Shown here: in pieces, positions 44,066 to 55,129 of the stretch
Layout of the letters: each line of letters starts with the position of its first letter
Position numbering within the stretch: position 1 is the first letter of the stretch
From: Eretmocerus hayati
Lineage: Eukaryota > Arthropoda > Insecta > Hymenoptera > Aphelinidae
Reading direction: 5' to 3'
DNA length: 64,000 bases
Assembly (NCBI GenBank): GCA_029851415.1
Contig: CM056742.1
Span: forward strand, 81,768,748 to 81,832,747
The notes under the pieces: model-generated
Told to the model about the DNA's origin: nothing
What the model saw: only the letters and a program-made list of their open reading frames with translations
The model's database searches: none
Made by a program: the position numbers and the translations under genes

Positions 44066-47000
44066 AGCATTACTTCAGGGCCGGCGGCGTCTAGCGCTCA
44101 GGATCGAGCGTCTCTCTTTTCACGACTCGCAGGTGTTGTTTCGCTTTCTTCGATCTTCTTCCATCTCTTCATTCTTCTCTCTTTTCTCTTCTTTCTTCAA
44201 TCTTCGATCTTCTCTCTTCTCTCTTCTTCCTTCCCTCTTCAGTCCATCATGTTCCTCCTGGAACCATTTGGACCTCTTCTGTTTGAATTCGCAGACTCAC
44301 TGTAATTCGCTTGCTTCGAGGCGCCTCACTTCCCTCTCTTTCTCCTCCTTACGGGTCATCACCAGCTTGATGCATCCGGTGACTCTATCCCATGTCTCCT
44401 GGTTGCGGAGCATGTACGGGGCGAGATTCTCAGGTCTTAGTTGAGCACCAAGCCATTCATCCAACTCGGCGCGCTCTCTTCGGGTGTCGTTGCACGTGAA
44501 CAGGGCGTGTTCAGCGTCATCCCAGTTGCCCCCCCCCCCCATGACCGAAATGCTGGGAATGTCCTCTTCTTGAACCGGGTCAGATAGGCACCGAAACAAC
44601 TGTGGTCACTCAGTGCTTGCGTCGTCCAATAATCTATCTCTCCGTGGGTGTGTTTCGCCCACTTGGCTACGTCGCGGATCAGCCGATGCGTCCATCTGCC
44701 ATCTGCAAATGGCGAATCCCACTCAGTTTGCCACTGCTCAAGGGTGGTTTCCTTCTCGCTGTCGTGGATGATCTCCTTCATCGTTGGGATGAGCACTCGT
44801 TTGGCTCCGATCTTGTTCTGCCGATCCCAGATCCTCACTCGCTCCGCGATGCGCAAGTGGATGGGTGGCATCCCCGCCAACACGCAAGCTGCGTCTCCTG
44901 ACACGGTGCGGTAGGCACGAATGCTCCTCAGAGCCGCTCTCCGGTGGACAGGCCCCATCCTCTTCTCGATGACGGCCTTCTGTACTCTCTTCCCCCACAC
45001 GGGTGCACCGTAGAGCATGATGGAAGCAATCACGGTGTTGAGCAGCTTGCGCCTCTTCTGTTTCGGTCCTCCGATGTTCGGCATCAGCCGCTGAAGCGCC
45101 GCACCGACCCTGCTCGCTTCCTGGGCGGCGTCCTGGATGTGCTTCTTCAACGACCACTTGTCGTCAAGGCATATGCCGAGGTCTTTCACCTCTGTCTTGC
45201 GTGGGATCTCTTGCCCGTTGATGTAAAAGAGGGGCAAGTCGAACTTCCTGCGTCTTGTCACCACGATTGCTTCGCACTTCTTGACGGCAAGCTCCAGGAG
45301 CCTGCTGATCATTCACTCGTAGACTCGGGCCAGCGCCTCCTTTGCGCGTATGCCCAAGAGTTCCTCGTTGTCGGCCCAGACTATGAGTCTCGCGTCGTTC
45401 GCGAGAGCCACGATTATCACTCCCTCTGGCAGTTCGATAGACAGTAAACTGTCGTACTGGGTGTTCCAGTTGAATGGCTCGGAAACCGTTCCCTGGACAA
45501 TTCCGGCGGATAGTTCCCGGATCTTTTGTCCCTCATGAGTGTCGTCCACGAGGGTTCTGTTCCGCAGATGGTCACTCGTGATGGCTAGTAGATGGGGCGG
45601 CACTTTACCTGCTTGGGATTGATAGACTCGCTCCCAGCTCGCGCAGTTGAACGCGTTCTTTACGTTCAACGCAATGATGGCACAGAAACCTTCTCTCCCT
45701 TGGTATGGGTTCCCTACCAACGCTTGAACCCGTTCTTCGACCTCCTCGATCGTGTGCACAGTGCTTCGTTCCTTCCGGAACCCGAACTGCATTGGTGATA
45801 GCCCACCGCTCTCTTCGTAGGCTTTCTCTACCCTGTTAAGCACCATCCTCTCATACATTTTCCCGATATTGTCGAGCACGCTGAGAGGGCGTTGACCTCC
45901 TTGACCTTTAGGTATCAGGACCAGCTTCTGGCATTTCCACCTGTCTGGGGAAGTTCCCGCGCTCAGACAGATGTTGAAGAGGTCGAGGAGTGAATCTGGC
46001 TTGTATTTGAAGACCAGTTTCGGAACCTCGTTTGGAATGCCGTTCAGGCCAGGGGCCTTGCCATTTGGCAGCCTCCTCGCCGCTATGAGTAGCTCTTGCA
46101 AAGTGAAGAGCGGGATGGGGTCGTCGCTCTCCGGAGGGAATGTGACTCTAGGTTCTTCTGGTGGGAAGAGGTCTTCCACGATGCTGCGCAAAGTAGCTGC
46201 ATCGGTCGGTGCTGGGTTGCCCCTCCGGGGTCGGACCTTGGACATAACCACGCGGTATGGCGTACCCCACGGGTCTTCATTAACCATGTCGCACAATTCT
46301 CCCCAGCACTTTTCTTTGCTTCTCCGGATGGCTAGAACGAGAGACTTCCTTGCTTCTCTGTACGCCCTGTCGTCTTCCGCCAGTGATAGTCGTTTCAGTT
46401 TCCTTGATCGCCACGCGGTTCTCCTCTTCTTATCGCTCGTTCATCGTAGAGTTTTTATCTCGTCGGTGATCTAGTATTCTGGTTTCCTCCAAAAGCATGA
46501 TGTTGTCTTGCGAGGCATCGATGCGCCACGAGCTCTTGTGATAGTGGTCGTCACCATATTCACAGCCTCGTCCACGGTGATGTTCATCAGGAGATCTTCG
46601 GCTGTTTCTATCGATTCCCGGAATTTTCCCTCAACCAGCTTGCGTACCTGCCACCCCGTCGGTCGCGGTCTGCGTATTGTCTGTCTCTGTCTGTCAGTCC
46701 TAAGCCGAAACCAAATATGTCGATGGTCAATTAATGTTTCCGTGTCCAGGATCTCCCACGATGTCATACGTCCCATGAGCGACGGGCTCATGAACGTCAG
46801 GTCGAGGACCGATGACGAACCTCCCTCCCGGGACCGAGTGTCGTGCTGGTAATAGGTGATAACCCCCGTCTCATTCGCGAGCACTAATCCTAATGCCTCC
46901 ATGGCATCAGCGAGAATTACCCCCCGTCTATCGCGCGGCCCCCCGCTCCAAGTTGATTCCTTGGAGTTGAAATCTCCCGCGTTCATAACTGCCCCCCCCC

Positions 47001-47099
47001 ATTGCCTCACATCTTCTTCTAGGTCATGGAGCTCGTCTTCGAATTCGTGCGTCTTGAGGGACGGCGAATAGTAGCAACTGTAGACTGCTGTGGTCTTCT
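44066..47099 (-). mobile_element. R1-like non-LTR retrotransposon, copy 1, 5'-truncated
   Basis: Runs on the minus strand from an endonuclease cut off at a (GA)n tract (47,099) through RT to a 3' region ending near 44,066, against the satellite. It is closely related to 50,650-53,296. The 3' region shares GAGCATTACTTCAGG with copy 2, where copy 2 extends further. Confidence 0.85.
44297..47099 (-). pseudogene. R1-like endonuclease-reverse transcriptase, disrupted
   Basis: Endonuclease C-terminal half: VYSCYYSPS, NAGDFNSKESTWSG, SVLDLTFMSP. The RT follows: YRVVMSKVRPRRGNPAP, NGKAPGLNGIPNEV, FGFRKERSTVHTI. The catalytic box reads ALANDARLIV where copy 2 has AFADDAGLIV, so the first Asp of the pair is lost. 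Further lesions: frame break at 46,297-46,470 between EN and RT, TGA at 45313-45315 replacing Trp of copy 2, and a frameshift at a C run near 44,530 that removes the C-terminal CCHC finger. It ends at 44297 (EVRRLEASELQ). Confidence 0.9.
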
Positions 47100-47133
47100 C
47101 TCTCTCTCTTTCTCTTTCTCTCTCTCTCTCTTT
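47098..47133. repeat. (TC)n tract
   Basis: TC-rich microsatellite at the shared junction of the R1-like copy 1 5' end and the 5' end of ORF1-only unit A. Confidence 0.9.
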
Positions 47134-48833
47134 CGGTGAGTCTCATCATACGTTTTATCCAGTGCTCCTCTGTATTTCGTCAGTTTTCTCTGCCTCAAAG
47201 TGCCTCCGGGCCTTTCTTTTGCAGATTATTGCACGCCAAACTTGCAAATATTCACTAGATTCATCAATCTCTGTGGATCTGTGCGTTTTGCAAGAGTTTC
47301 ATCTATTTTCCGATCAGCACGTTGTGGATTTCGAGGTTAAGTTGCTGAGAGCCATTCGATCCGCTGGATCTTCGAACTTCTGCCGTCAGCAGCTAGATGG
47401 CAGCAATTTGGACTAGATCCCTGCTATACCGATCCTGAAGCCTGATTCACACATTGATCCACTTAGAGCGTTTTGCCTATCGAGTGTCAAGTAACCTGCC
47501 TGACCGCCGATTGTACGTGCCCCCTGACAGCTGACTCGAACCTGCATATTGCATCTACGATTCTATCGCTTACAATGTCACCAAATTCTTCCGCAGTGAG
47601 TTCCACACAACAACATCAGATGACCTCTTTCGAATCGCGTGATTCCAAGAATAAGTCAGAAAATGACAATCATTCAAGTGATATGCCACATTACTTTAAA
47701 CTCTTCATTTCTCACTTCAACGCTAGTCAAGAAAGAATTTTTTCGAAGTTGAATGAGCTTGAATCTAGAATTGAGAATCGAATCAATGCGATTGAGGATG
47801 ATATTACTCAAATTCGTAAGGATCTGTCTAAAATTTCACATCAAACAACTCTAATAGATCCAGCTGAAATTATTCTATCCGACATCCCTCGCGATTTAAA
47901 TCTTTTAAGAACCGAGATAGTAGCTAAGGTTTTTGATGCTATGGATGAGCCCGAACTTCAAAACTTTGTAGTGGATGTGAGAGAATGGGAAGGACCACGA
48001 TTCCGAAATGCACATCCATCTGCTCCGACCTCAACTCCTAATTCTCCTAAAATCAATGACTCTAATTCTCGAGCAATTGTCGTAAAATTATCGTCAACTA
48101 TAGTTCGCGATAAACTTATATCGAGCTCAACTAAATTGAAAAAGAAGACTTTGAGAGATATTTTTGATTGTGACAATGATTCGAAGGTGTTTTGTAGCCC
48201 ATTGTGGCCTAAACAGATTCACAATTTGCTCAAGAAAGCCTACTCAGCGAGTGCTCGTTTAAAATTTCAGAAACCAGTGGTGAAAAATCTCACTGTATGT
48301 ATGAAACCCTCTAAAACTGACCCACTGGTATCAATTTTTTCAGAGCTTGATCTCGAAAATTTTGAATCTCAGCATAGAATGTACTGCTGAATAATTCAGC
48401 CTCTATATTATACGTTCTGTACTACAGTCATTTTTCTGATTTAGATTTTGTAATCCAACTGAAGAGCTTGCTCTGCAATCCCCAATTTTTTCTCGGTCAG
48501 ACTGTCCAGAGTTCACATCCCAGGAACGTCAATTATCGCACGAATATAGCCCTCGTATGTGAGTTACGCTGTGATTCTACTCATCCATTCCGATCTCTGT
48601 AATCCAATTCATTCTGATTGACTCCTCAAATTGACTCCACTTGATTATAACATTTGCGATATCGTTGATATTTATTCAATATCGATACAATTCATAAGAA
48701 TTCTTATTGTTTTGAATTATCCATACATATCTATATGATATTATATTATTATGTACCCTGAATATTGCTACCTGTACCACATAGGGTAATACCCCAAGGT
48801 ACCAAATAAAAACTAATCTAATCTAATCTAATC
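47134..48833 (+). mobile_element. ORF1-only non-LTR unit A
   Basis: Starts CGGTGAGTCTCATCA after a (TC)n tract. A ~440-bp leader contains CTGCCTCAAAGTGCCTCCGGG, one ORF follows, then a 3' region ending ACCCCAAGGTACCAAATAAA and a (CTAAT)n tail at about 48,810-48,833. It contains no endonuclease or RT. Unit B follows with the same layout, and unit C shares the leader. Presumably mobilised in trans by an RT made elsewhere. Confidence 0.78.
47575..48390 (+). CDS. ORF1-like RNA-binding protein of a non-LTR retroelement (271 aa)
   Basis: Start chosen at ATG 47575 because unit B begins at the matching ATG (TTACAATG context); the frame is open further upstream. Order: Ser/Gln/Asn-rich N-terminus (1-40), HYFKLFISHFNASQERIF, a heptad-like coiled coil (KLNELESRIENRINAIEDD), then an RRM-like region (AEIILSDIPRDLNLLRTEIV ... 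RAIVVKLSSTIVRDKLI) and a basic C-terminus with LLKKAYSASARLKFQKPVVK. This coiled coil-RRM-CTD order is that of LINE ORF1 proteins, which coat retroelement RNA. The frame is intact, unlike its neighbours. Confidence 0.78.
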   Translation: MSPNSSAVSSTQQHQMTSFESRDSKNKSENDNHSSDMPHYFKLFISHFNASQERIFSKLNELESRIENRINAIEDDITQIRKDLSKISHQTTLIDPAEIILSDIPRDLNLLRTEIVAKVFDAMDEPELQNFVVDVREWEGPRFRNAHPSAPTSTPNSPKINDSNSRAIVVKLSSTIVRDKLISSSTKLKKKTLRDIFDCDNDSKVFCSPLWPKQIHNLLKKAYSASARLKFQKPVVKNLTVCMKPSKTDPLVSIFSELDLENFESQHRMYC

Positions 48834-50612
48834 TCGGTGAGTCTCATCACACGCCTCTCTAGTGCCTCTCTGTGTTTCACTATTTTTCTCTGCCTCAAAG
48901 TGCCTCCGGGATTTTCTTTTACAGAGCCTTGCACGCAAAATTTTGCAAGAATTCGATAGATCCATAAATCGTTGTGGATCTTCGCATCTTGCAAAACCTT
49001 CATCTGATATTCTACAAGCGCGCTTTGGAATTTGAGGTTAGACCACCTAGTGCCTCGTGCTTCGTGCCTCATTCGACAGATCATCATAGTTCCGACGTTG
49101 GGCGTTAGATGGCAGCCCTCTCAAACAGATCTCTGCACTATCAATTTTAAAGCCTGATTCGCACTTGCTCGACCCTGATAGTTCATCTCAACTGAGCCAC
49201 CTGATCGACGTCTGCTTGCGCCTGACAGCTGATCTGACCCTGTATTACATCTGCGTTTCCATCACACCATTACAATGGCACCAAATTTGCTCACAGTGAG
49301 TCTATCACAACAAGATCATACAACTGCGCATGAATCATCTAAATTTGCTAATAACTCAGAAAATGTTGTTCATTCGAATGACATGCCATCGTATTTCAGA
49401 ATTTTCATTGCGCATTTCAATGCTTGTCAAGAAAAAGTTCTTTCAAAGCTGAGTGAAATTGAGAACAGACTAGAAAGTCGAATCACTGCGATTGAAAATG
49501 ATATCTCTCAGATTCGTGATGATTTTTCTAAAGTTTCTCACCAGAGAACTCTAGTAGACTCAGCTGAGGTCATTCTATCAGGAATTCCTTGCGATCTTAA
49601 TTTGCTAAGAACTGAGATAGTTTCTAAAGTTTTTGATGTTATGGATCAGCCAGGACTTAAGAATTTCGTTGTCAATGTGAGAGATTGGAAAGGTCCTCAC
49701 TTCCACAATGTGCATCCATCAGTTTCAACTTCTACTTTGAGCTCTCCCAAAACAAACAAATCTGATTCTAAAGCTATCGTCGTACAATTATCATCTACTA
49801 TAGTTCGAGATAAACTTATCATAAAATCATCTTAATTGAAAAAGCACACTGTGAAGGATATCTTTGGTTATGGAAATGATTCGAACATATTTTGTAGCCC
49901 ATTGTGGCCTTAAGAAGTTCACGATTTGCTTAAGAAAGCATATTCAGTAAGTGTGCGCTTGAAATGTCAGAAACCTGTTGTAAAGAATCTTACTGTTTGT
50001 ATGAAATCTCCAAAAAGTGAGTCGTTTGTACCAATTTTCTCCGAGCGTGACCTCGAAAATTTCCAAGCTCAGTATAAAACATATCGACCGTCTTAATAAC
50101 TAGAGTACTACGTGCTTCAATTATTCGTGAAACGGTTTTACAATCAAGAAATGAAATTCTCGTAGAGCTAGATCTTCACTTTTCCTTGATTCAAATATGC
50201 ATTGCCAATCCTTTTTCACTTCGAATTTTTGTATCTTAAGAGCGTTCATCTGCGTATGAATTGCATTCCCACGTTTAGTTATTACAATCTACCTAATCAG
50301 ATTTGTTTTCAGATCATGATATTTTCACTCAATTTACGCAATATGTGCTTTCGATCCGATTCCTGAAGCTTTCTCGCCAATGAATCATTATTTCCTCGCA
50401 ACCATAGTAATAGGTGATTATACTATTCTCGACTCAGTGAAATCATGAGTTTTTGTAATTATTCATTCGTTATGTACACTCATATCCTAGATTTATTATT
50501 CATACTTCTCTCAATATGTAATTTTATTGTTAAGTGAATTGAATTTTCTACCTGTACCACATAGGGTAATACCCCAAGGTACCATTAATAAACTAATCTA
50601 ATCTAATCTAAT
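48834..50612 (+). mobile_element. ORF1-only non-LTR unit B
   Basis: Begins GGTGAGTCTCATCACACG directly after the tail of unit A. It has the same leader (CTCTGCCTCAAAGTGCCTCC) and the same 3' end (CCTGTACCACATAGGGTAAT, ACCCCAAGGTACCATTAATA) with a (CTAAT)n tail at about 50,593-50,612, followed by (TC)n. Head-to-tail arrangement with unit A. Confidence 0.78.
49275..50096 (+). pseudogene. ORF1-like protein gene, unit B, two internal stops
   Basis: Collinear with unit A: MPSYFRIFIAHFNACQEKV, coiled coil KLSEIENRLESRITAIEND, then SAEVILSGIPCDLNLLRTEI. In-frame TAA occurs at 49833-49835 and again near 49,910 in the segment FCSPLWP. The frame can be followed to a final stop near 50,096. Otherwise it is similar to unit A throughout. 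Confidence 0.8.
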
Positions 50613-50649
50613 CCCTCTCTCTCTCTCTCTCTCACTCTCTCTCTCTCTA
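50613..50649. repeat. (TC)n tract
   Basis: TC-rich microsatellite between the tail of ORF1-only unit B and the 3' end of R1-like copy 2. Confidence 0.9.
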
Positions 50650-53296
50650 GTAATTTGAGTCTCAATTCTCAATATTTCAACTCAAGGCTTCCGGGTTGGG
50701 ATCCGCATCGATGCGGCCATCCGTATCAGATAAACCCTCTCTCCCTTCCCCTTTGGCGCTGGCCATCGGACAAGGGAGAGATCCACCAACTTACCAATCC
50801 GGACCCGGCACCGCGTGAGCATTACTTCAGGACCGGCGGTGTCTCGCGCTCAGAATCGAGCGTCTCTCTTCTCACGACTCGCAGGTGTTGTTTCTCCTTC
50901 TTCGATCGTCTTCCATCTTTTCATTTTTCTTCCTTCTTTCTCCGATCTCTCTTCTTTCTTCGATCTCCGATCTTCGATCTTCTCTCTTCTCTCTTCTTCC
51001 TTCCCTCTTCAGTCCATCATGTTCCTCCTGGAACCATTTGGACCTCTTCTGTTTGAATCGGCAGGTTTACTGTAATTCGCCTGCTTCGAGGCGCCTCACT
51101 TCCCTCTCTTTCTCCTCCTTGCGGGTCATCACCAGCTTGATGTATCCGGTAAGTCTATCCCATGTCTCCTGGTGGCGGAGCAAGTACGGGACGAGATTCT
51201 CAGGTGTTAGTTGAGCACCCAGCCATCTATCCAGCTCGGCGCGCTCTCTCCGGGTGTCGCTGCACTTGAACAGGGCATGTTCGGCGTCATCCCAGTCGTC
51301 CCCGCATGACTGACATGCTGGAGTCGTCCTCTTCTTGAACCTGGTTAGATAGGAGCCGAAGCAACCATGATCGCTCAGTGCCTGAGTCGTCCAGTAGTCC
51401 ATCTCTCCGTGGGCACGTTCCGCCCACTTGGCTACGTCACGGATCAACCGGTGCGTCCATCTGCCATCCGCGAATGGCGAGTCCCACTCAGTTTGCCACT
51501 GTTCGAGGGTGGTTTCCTTCTCGTTGTCGCGGATGATCTCCTTCATCGTCGGAGTGAGTACTCGTTCGGCTCCGATCACTTTCTGGCGGTCCCAGATCCT
51601 CACTCGCTCCGCGGCGAGCAAGTGGATGGGCGGAGTACTCGCCAATACGTAAGCCGCATCTCCTGACACGGTGCGGTAGGCACGGATACTCGTCAGGGCC
51701 GCTCCACGGTGGACAGGCCCCATTCTCTTCTCGATGATGGTCTTCTCTACTCTCTTCCCCCACACGGGTGCACCGTACAGTATGATGGAGGTGGTGACGA
51801 TGTTGAGAAGTGCGCGCCTCTTTTCCTTGGGTCCTTCGATATTCGGCATGAGCCGCTGGAGCGCCGCACCGACCCTGCTCGCCTTCTGGGCGGCTTCCTG
51901 GATGTGCTTCTTGAACGACCACTTGTCGTCGAGCCATACACCGAGGTACTTCAGCTCTGTCTTCCGTGGAATCTCTTGCCTGTTGATATAAAACCGGGGT
52001 AAGTCAAACTTCCTACGCATTGTGACCACGATTGCTTCGCACTTTTTGACAGCGAGCTCCAGAAGCCTGCTAATCATCCACTCGTAGACTCGGGCCAGCG
52101 CTTCGTTCGCGCGTCTACCCAAAAGTTCCTCGTTGTCGGCCCATACTATGAGTCCCGCGTCGTCCGCGAACGCCACTATTATCACTCCTTCTGGCAGTTC
52201 AATAGTTAGCAGGCTGTCGTACTGGGTATTCCAGTTGAACGGGCCGGAGACTGATCCCTGCCCGATCCCGGGGGTCAGCTCTCGAACCTCTTGTCCCTCG
52301 TCGGTGTCGTATACGAGGGCCCTATTCCGTAGGTAGTCGCTCGTGACTGCTAACAGGTAGGGTGGCACTTCACCTGCCTGGGATTCGTACACTCGCTCCC
52401 AGCTCGCACAATTGAATGCGTTCTTTATGTCTAACGCGATGATCGCGCAGAAACCCCCTCTCCCTTGGTATGGTCTCCCTACCGCCGTTTGGACCCGCTT
52501 CTGGACTGTCTCGATCGCGTGAACAGTACTGCGACCTTTCCGAAACCCATACTGCATCGGTGACAGCCCGCCGCTCTCTTCGTAGGCTTTTTCTACCCTG
52601 TTGAGCACCATCCTCTCGGATATTCTCCCGATGTTGTCAAGCCTGCTGAGGGGGCGTTGACCTCCTTGACCTTTGGGTATCAGGACCAGCTTCTGGCGTT
52701 TCCACTTGTCCGGGAACGTTCCCGCGCTCAGACAGATGTTGAAGAGGTCGAGGAGTGAATCTGGCTTGTATTTGAAGACCAGTTTCGGAACCTCGTTTGG
52801 AATGCCATCCAGGCCAGGGGCCTTGCCGTTCGGCATCCTCTTCGCCGCTATGAGTAGCTCTTGCATAGTGAAGAGCGGGATGGGGTCTCCGCTCTCCGTA
52901 GGGAATGTGACTCTGGGTTCTCCTGCTGAGAAGAGGTCTTCCACGATGTTGCGCAATGTTGCTGCATCGGTCGGTGCTGGGTTGCCCCTCCGGGGTCGGA
53001 CCTTTGACATGACCACGCGATATGGCGTGCCCCAGGGGTCTTCGTTAACCATGTTGCACAGTTCACCCCAGTATTTTTTTTCCTCCTCCGGATGGCTAGA
53101 ATGAGAGCCTTCTTTGCTTCTTTGTACGCTCTGTCATCTTCCGCCAGCGATGGTCGTTGCAGCTTCCTTGATCACCATGCGGTCCTCCTTTTCTTGCTGC
53201 TCGTTCTTCGTAGAGCCTTGATCTCATCGGTGATCCAGTACTTTGGTTTCCTCCAGAAACATGGTGTTGTCCTGTGAGGCATCGACGCGTCGCATA
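50650..53296 (-). mobile_element. R1-like non-LTR retrotransposon, copy 2, 5'-truncated
   Basis: Minus-strand element. Its 5' end is cut inside the sequence linking EN and RT, at a (GA)n tract near 53,296 (CDASMPHRTTPCFWRKPKYW). The 3' end is at about 50,650, also against a (TC)n tract. It is better preserved than copy 1. Confidence 0.85.
51067..53052 (-). CDS. R1-like reverse transcriptase, open 661-codon frame (EN lost)
   Basis: RT motifs in order: NGKAPGLDGIPNEV, LVLIPKGQGGQRPLSRLDNI, YGFRKGRSTVHAI, IALDIKNAFNCASW with the first catalytic Asp, TPGIGQGSVSGPFNWN, AFADDAGLIVWAD with the Asp pair. Then WMISRLLELAVKKCEAIVV and a C-terminal finger CQSCGDDWDDAEHALFKC. Finger type and RT motifs fit the R1 clade. 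The frame itself is open, but a frameshift in an A run near 53,075 separates it from the upstream linker and the endonuclease is missing, so it is a truncated copy rather than a working element. Confidence 0.9.
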   Translation of the reverse strand: MVNEDPWGTPYRVVMSKVRPRRGNPAPTDAATLRNIVEDLFSAGEPRVTFPTESGDPIPLFTMQELLIAAKRMPNGKAPGLDGIPNEVPKLVFKYKPDSLLDLFNICLSAGTFPDKWKRQKLVLIPKGQGGQRPLSRLDNIGRISERMVLNRVEKAYEESGGLSPMQYGFRKGRSTVHAIETVQKRVQTAVGRPYQGRGGFCAIIALDIKNAFNCASWERVYESQAGEVPPYLLAVTSDYLRNRALVYDTDEGQEVRELTPGIGQGSVSGPFNWNTQYDSLLTIELPEGVIIVAFADDAGLIVWADNEELLGRRANEALARVYEWMISRLLELAVKKCEAIVVTMRRKFDLPRFYINRQEIPRKTELKYLGVWLDDKWSFKKHIQEAAQKASRVGAALQRLMPNIEGPKEKRRALLNIVTTSIILYGAPVWGKRVEKTIIEKRMGPVHRGAALTSIRAYRTVSGDAAYVLASTPPIHLLAAERVRIWDRQKVIGAERVLTPTMKEIIRDNEKETTLEQWQTEWDSPFADGRWTHRLIRDVAKWAERAHGEMDYWTTQALSDHGCFGSYLTRFKKRTTPACQSCGDDWDDAEHALFKCSDTRRERAELDRWLGAQLTPENLVPYLLRHQETWDRLTGYIKLVMTRKEEKEREVRRLEAGELQ

Positions 53297-53320
53297 TCTC
53301 TCTCTCTCTCTCTCTCTGGC
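53297..53320. repeat. (TC)n tract
   Basis: TC-rich microsatellite joining R1-like copy 2 and ORF1-only unit C. Confidence 0.88.
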
Positions 53321-54918
53321 GGTAAGTGTCACTGCATGCCTTACTCGATCTCTCTCTGTTTTTCGACACTTTTTGCTGCCTCAAAGTGCGTCCGGGCTTT
53401 CATTCTGCAGATTCTTGCACGCCAAATTTTGCAAGCATTGGTTAGATTCATGAAACTTCGTGGATCTGTTCATGTTGCAGAAGTTTCATCTGTTTTCCAT
53501 AAGGGCATTGGATTTTGAGGTTAGACGATCTCGTTCCTTCCTATCAAATCATCAGATCTCGAAGTTCCGTTGATTACACCTAGATGTCAGTTGCTCCAAT
53601 CAGTTCCCTACAGTATCCTCCCCGAAGCCTGTTTCTCACGTGCACCACTGTGAACCTAGCTTGACGTGAACGTGAGAGTATAACCTGAACTACGTTAGTG
53701 GGCGCCTGTTACAGCTGATGTACGCCGTGTTTACATTCTGTCATCTGGTTCATCTGCTATACGCTATCACAGTTGCAATCATGTTTGATTTGCCGCAAGG
53801 ATGGGAAACTCTCGATACGCCCCAACAACTTGGACTGTTGTTTAAGGCTATTCAATCGCAAACTACCGATTTCACTGAAGGTCTAAGTCATCTTGACAAA
53901 AAATTTGGTTCATTCACTGACGTGCTGAACTAACAATCAGAAAGAATCAATCTTTTGGAGAAGGAGAATCTTACCCTCCGGGAAGAGATTTCTCAGCTCA
54001 AAGATCTACATACAGGTAGGCAGCCAAATTCAGAACTTAGAGTTACCGGAATACACAGCGATTGCAGTGTTCCCTTGGGCGACTTACCGAAGAAAATCCT
54101 TGAAAGTCTACACGCCGCAGAGTCTTTCAAGAATGACATTCTTGAAGTGCGTGAGTTCAAACCGAAAACCCTGAGCTCTCCCAATGTCTCGGTATCAACA
54201 TCTAATAGTGAGCGGAGTAGTGGTGATAATCATTCATTAGTGATCAAATTTAAATCCAGCGATATTCGCGACCACATTCTGAAACTAAAGCGTGATTTCG
54301 GCGAGTTGAAATTATCCGATTTGATTCCAAATAGTTCAAATCAAGCGAGAATCGGTATTCATGAAATGCTACCCCCTATTGTCCATAAATTACGTGTGTT
54401 GACACAGGAACGCGCAAAATAGTATGGTTACAAGCATGTCTGGACTCGAAAAGGCAACATCTATGTTCGAAAAGATCATGGATCACAACCTATGAGTATT
54501 GTGACGGAATCAGATATGATGTGTATATCTTAGCTTGCCTTGATATTCCACTGGAAAATTATTTCTTGCAATCACTCGTGACTTTTGTTTGTATATCGAA
54601 TGTGCTACCTTTAAATCATATTCCAAATGTGTTCCAATTGTATTTCAAAATATTTCGTATCTTAAATGTGCTACCTTCACATTGATCTATATTACGTTTG
54701 ATTCATCCAGATGTGAAGTTCTTTAGTATATATACAGCGATTCCAAATTTGCAAGCTGACATTATTTTTCTGTTTGTGTTCTTAGAATATCTAAAATATT
54801 CAAGCCTATCAATTTTCATTCTCATACAAATTATGATACCTCTTCTTTATAATGTACCGCGTATTGCACCTCGCCTTACGGTCTTCCAAGACCTAGGCGT
54901 AATAAATTCGTTATCAAT

Positions 54919-54922
<4 letters not shown>
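53321..54922 (+). mobile_element. ORF1-only non-LTR unit C, diverged
   Basis: Starts GGCGGTAAGTGTCACTGC after (TC)n. The leader still matches units A and B (TGCTGCCTCAAAGTGCGTCC, ATTCTTGCACGCC), but the encoded protein and 3' end differ. It ends in a short ATCAATC repeat followed by (TC)n. Confidence 0.68.
53781..54533 (+). pseudogene. ORF1-like protein gene, unit C, two internal stops
   Basis: Starts MFDLPQGWETLDTPQQLG. A coiled coil (INLLEKENLTLREEISQLKD) is followed by an RRM-like part (LRVTGIHSDCSVP ... SLVIKFKSSDIRDHILKLKR). The C-terminal domain has IVHKLRVLTQERAK, then YGYKHVWTRKGNIYVRKDH, a pattern typical of LINE ORF1 C-terminal domains. In-frame TAA at 53934-53936 and TAG at 54420-54422 break it; all parts share one frame and end at TAG 54531-54533. 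Confidence 0.8.

Positions 54923-54958
<36 letters not shown>
54923..54958. repeat. (TC)n tract
   Basis: About 36 bp of nearly pure TC repeat at the 3' end of unit C. Confidence 0.95.
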
Positions 54959-54962
<4 letters not shown>

Positions 54963-55129
54963 GGACTTTATACTCGGGCCCGGGTATAGATCCTTATCTC
55001 CGTGCATGTTGGGTCCGAACGTCACGGTGGACTGCCCCCAAGCCAAGACTCGTCTATAGTTTCTCTCTTGAAGCCCACTTCTCTCGCATGGTTGGCACGT
55101 GTCAGTCTGGAAAGACCAACCATGTATTT

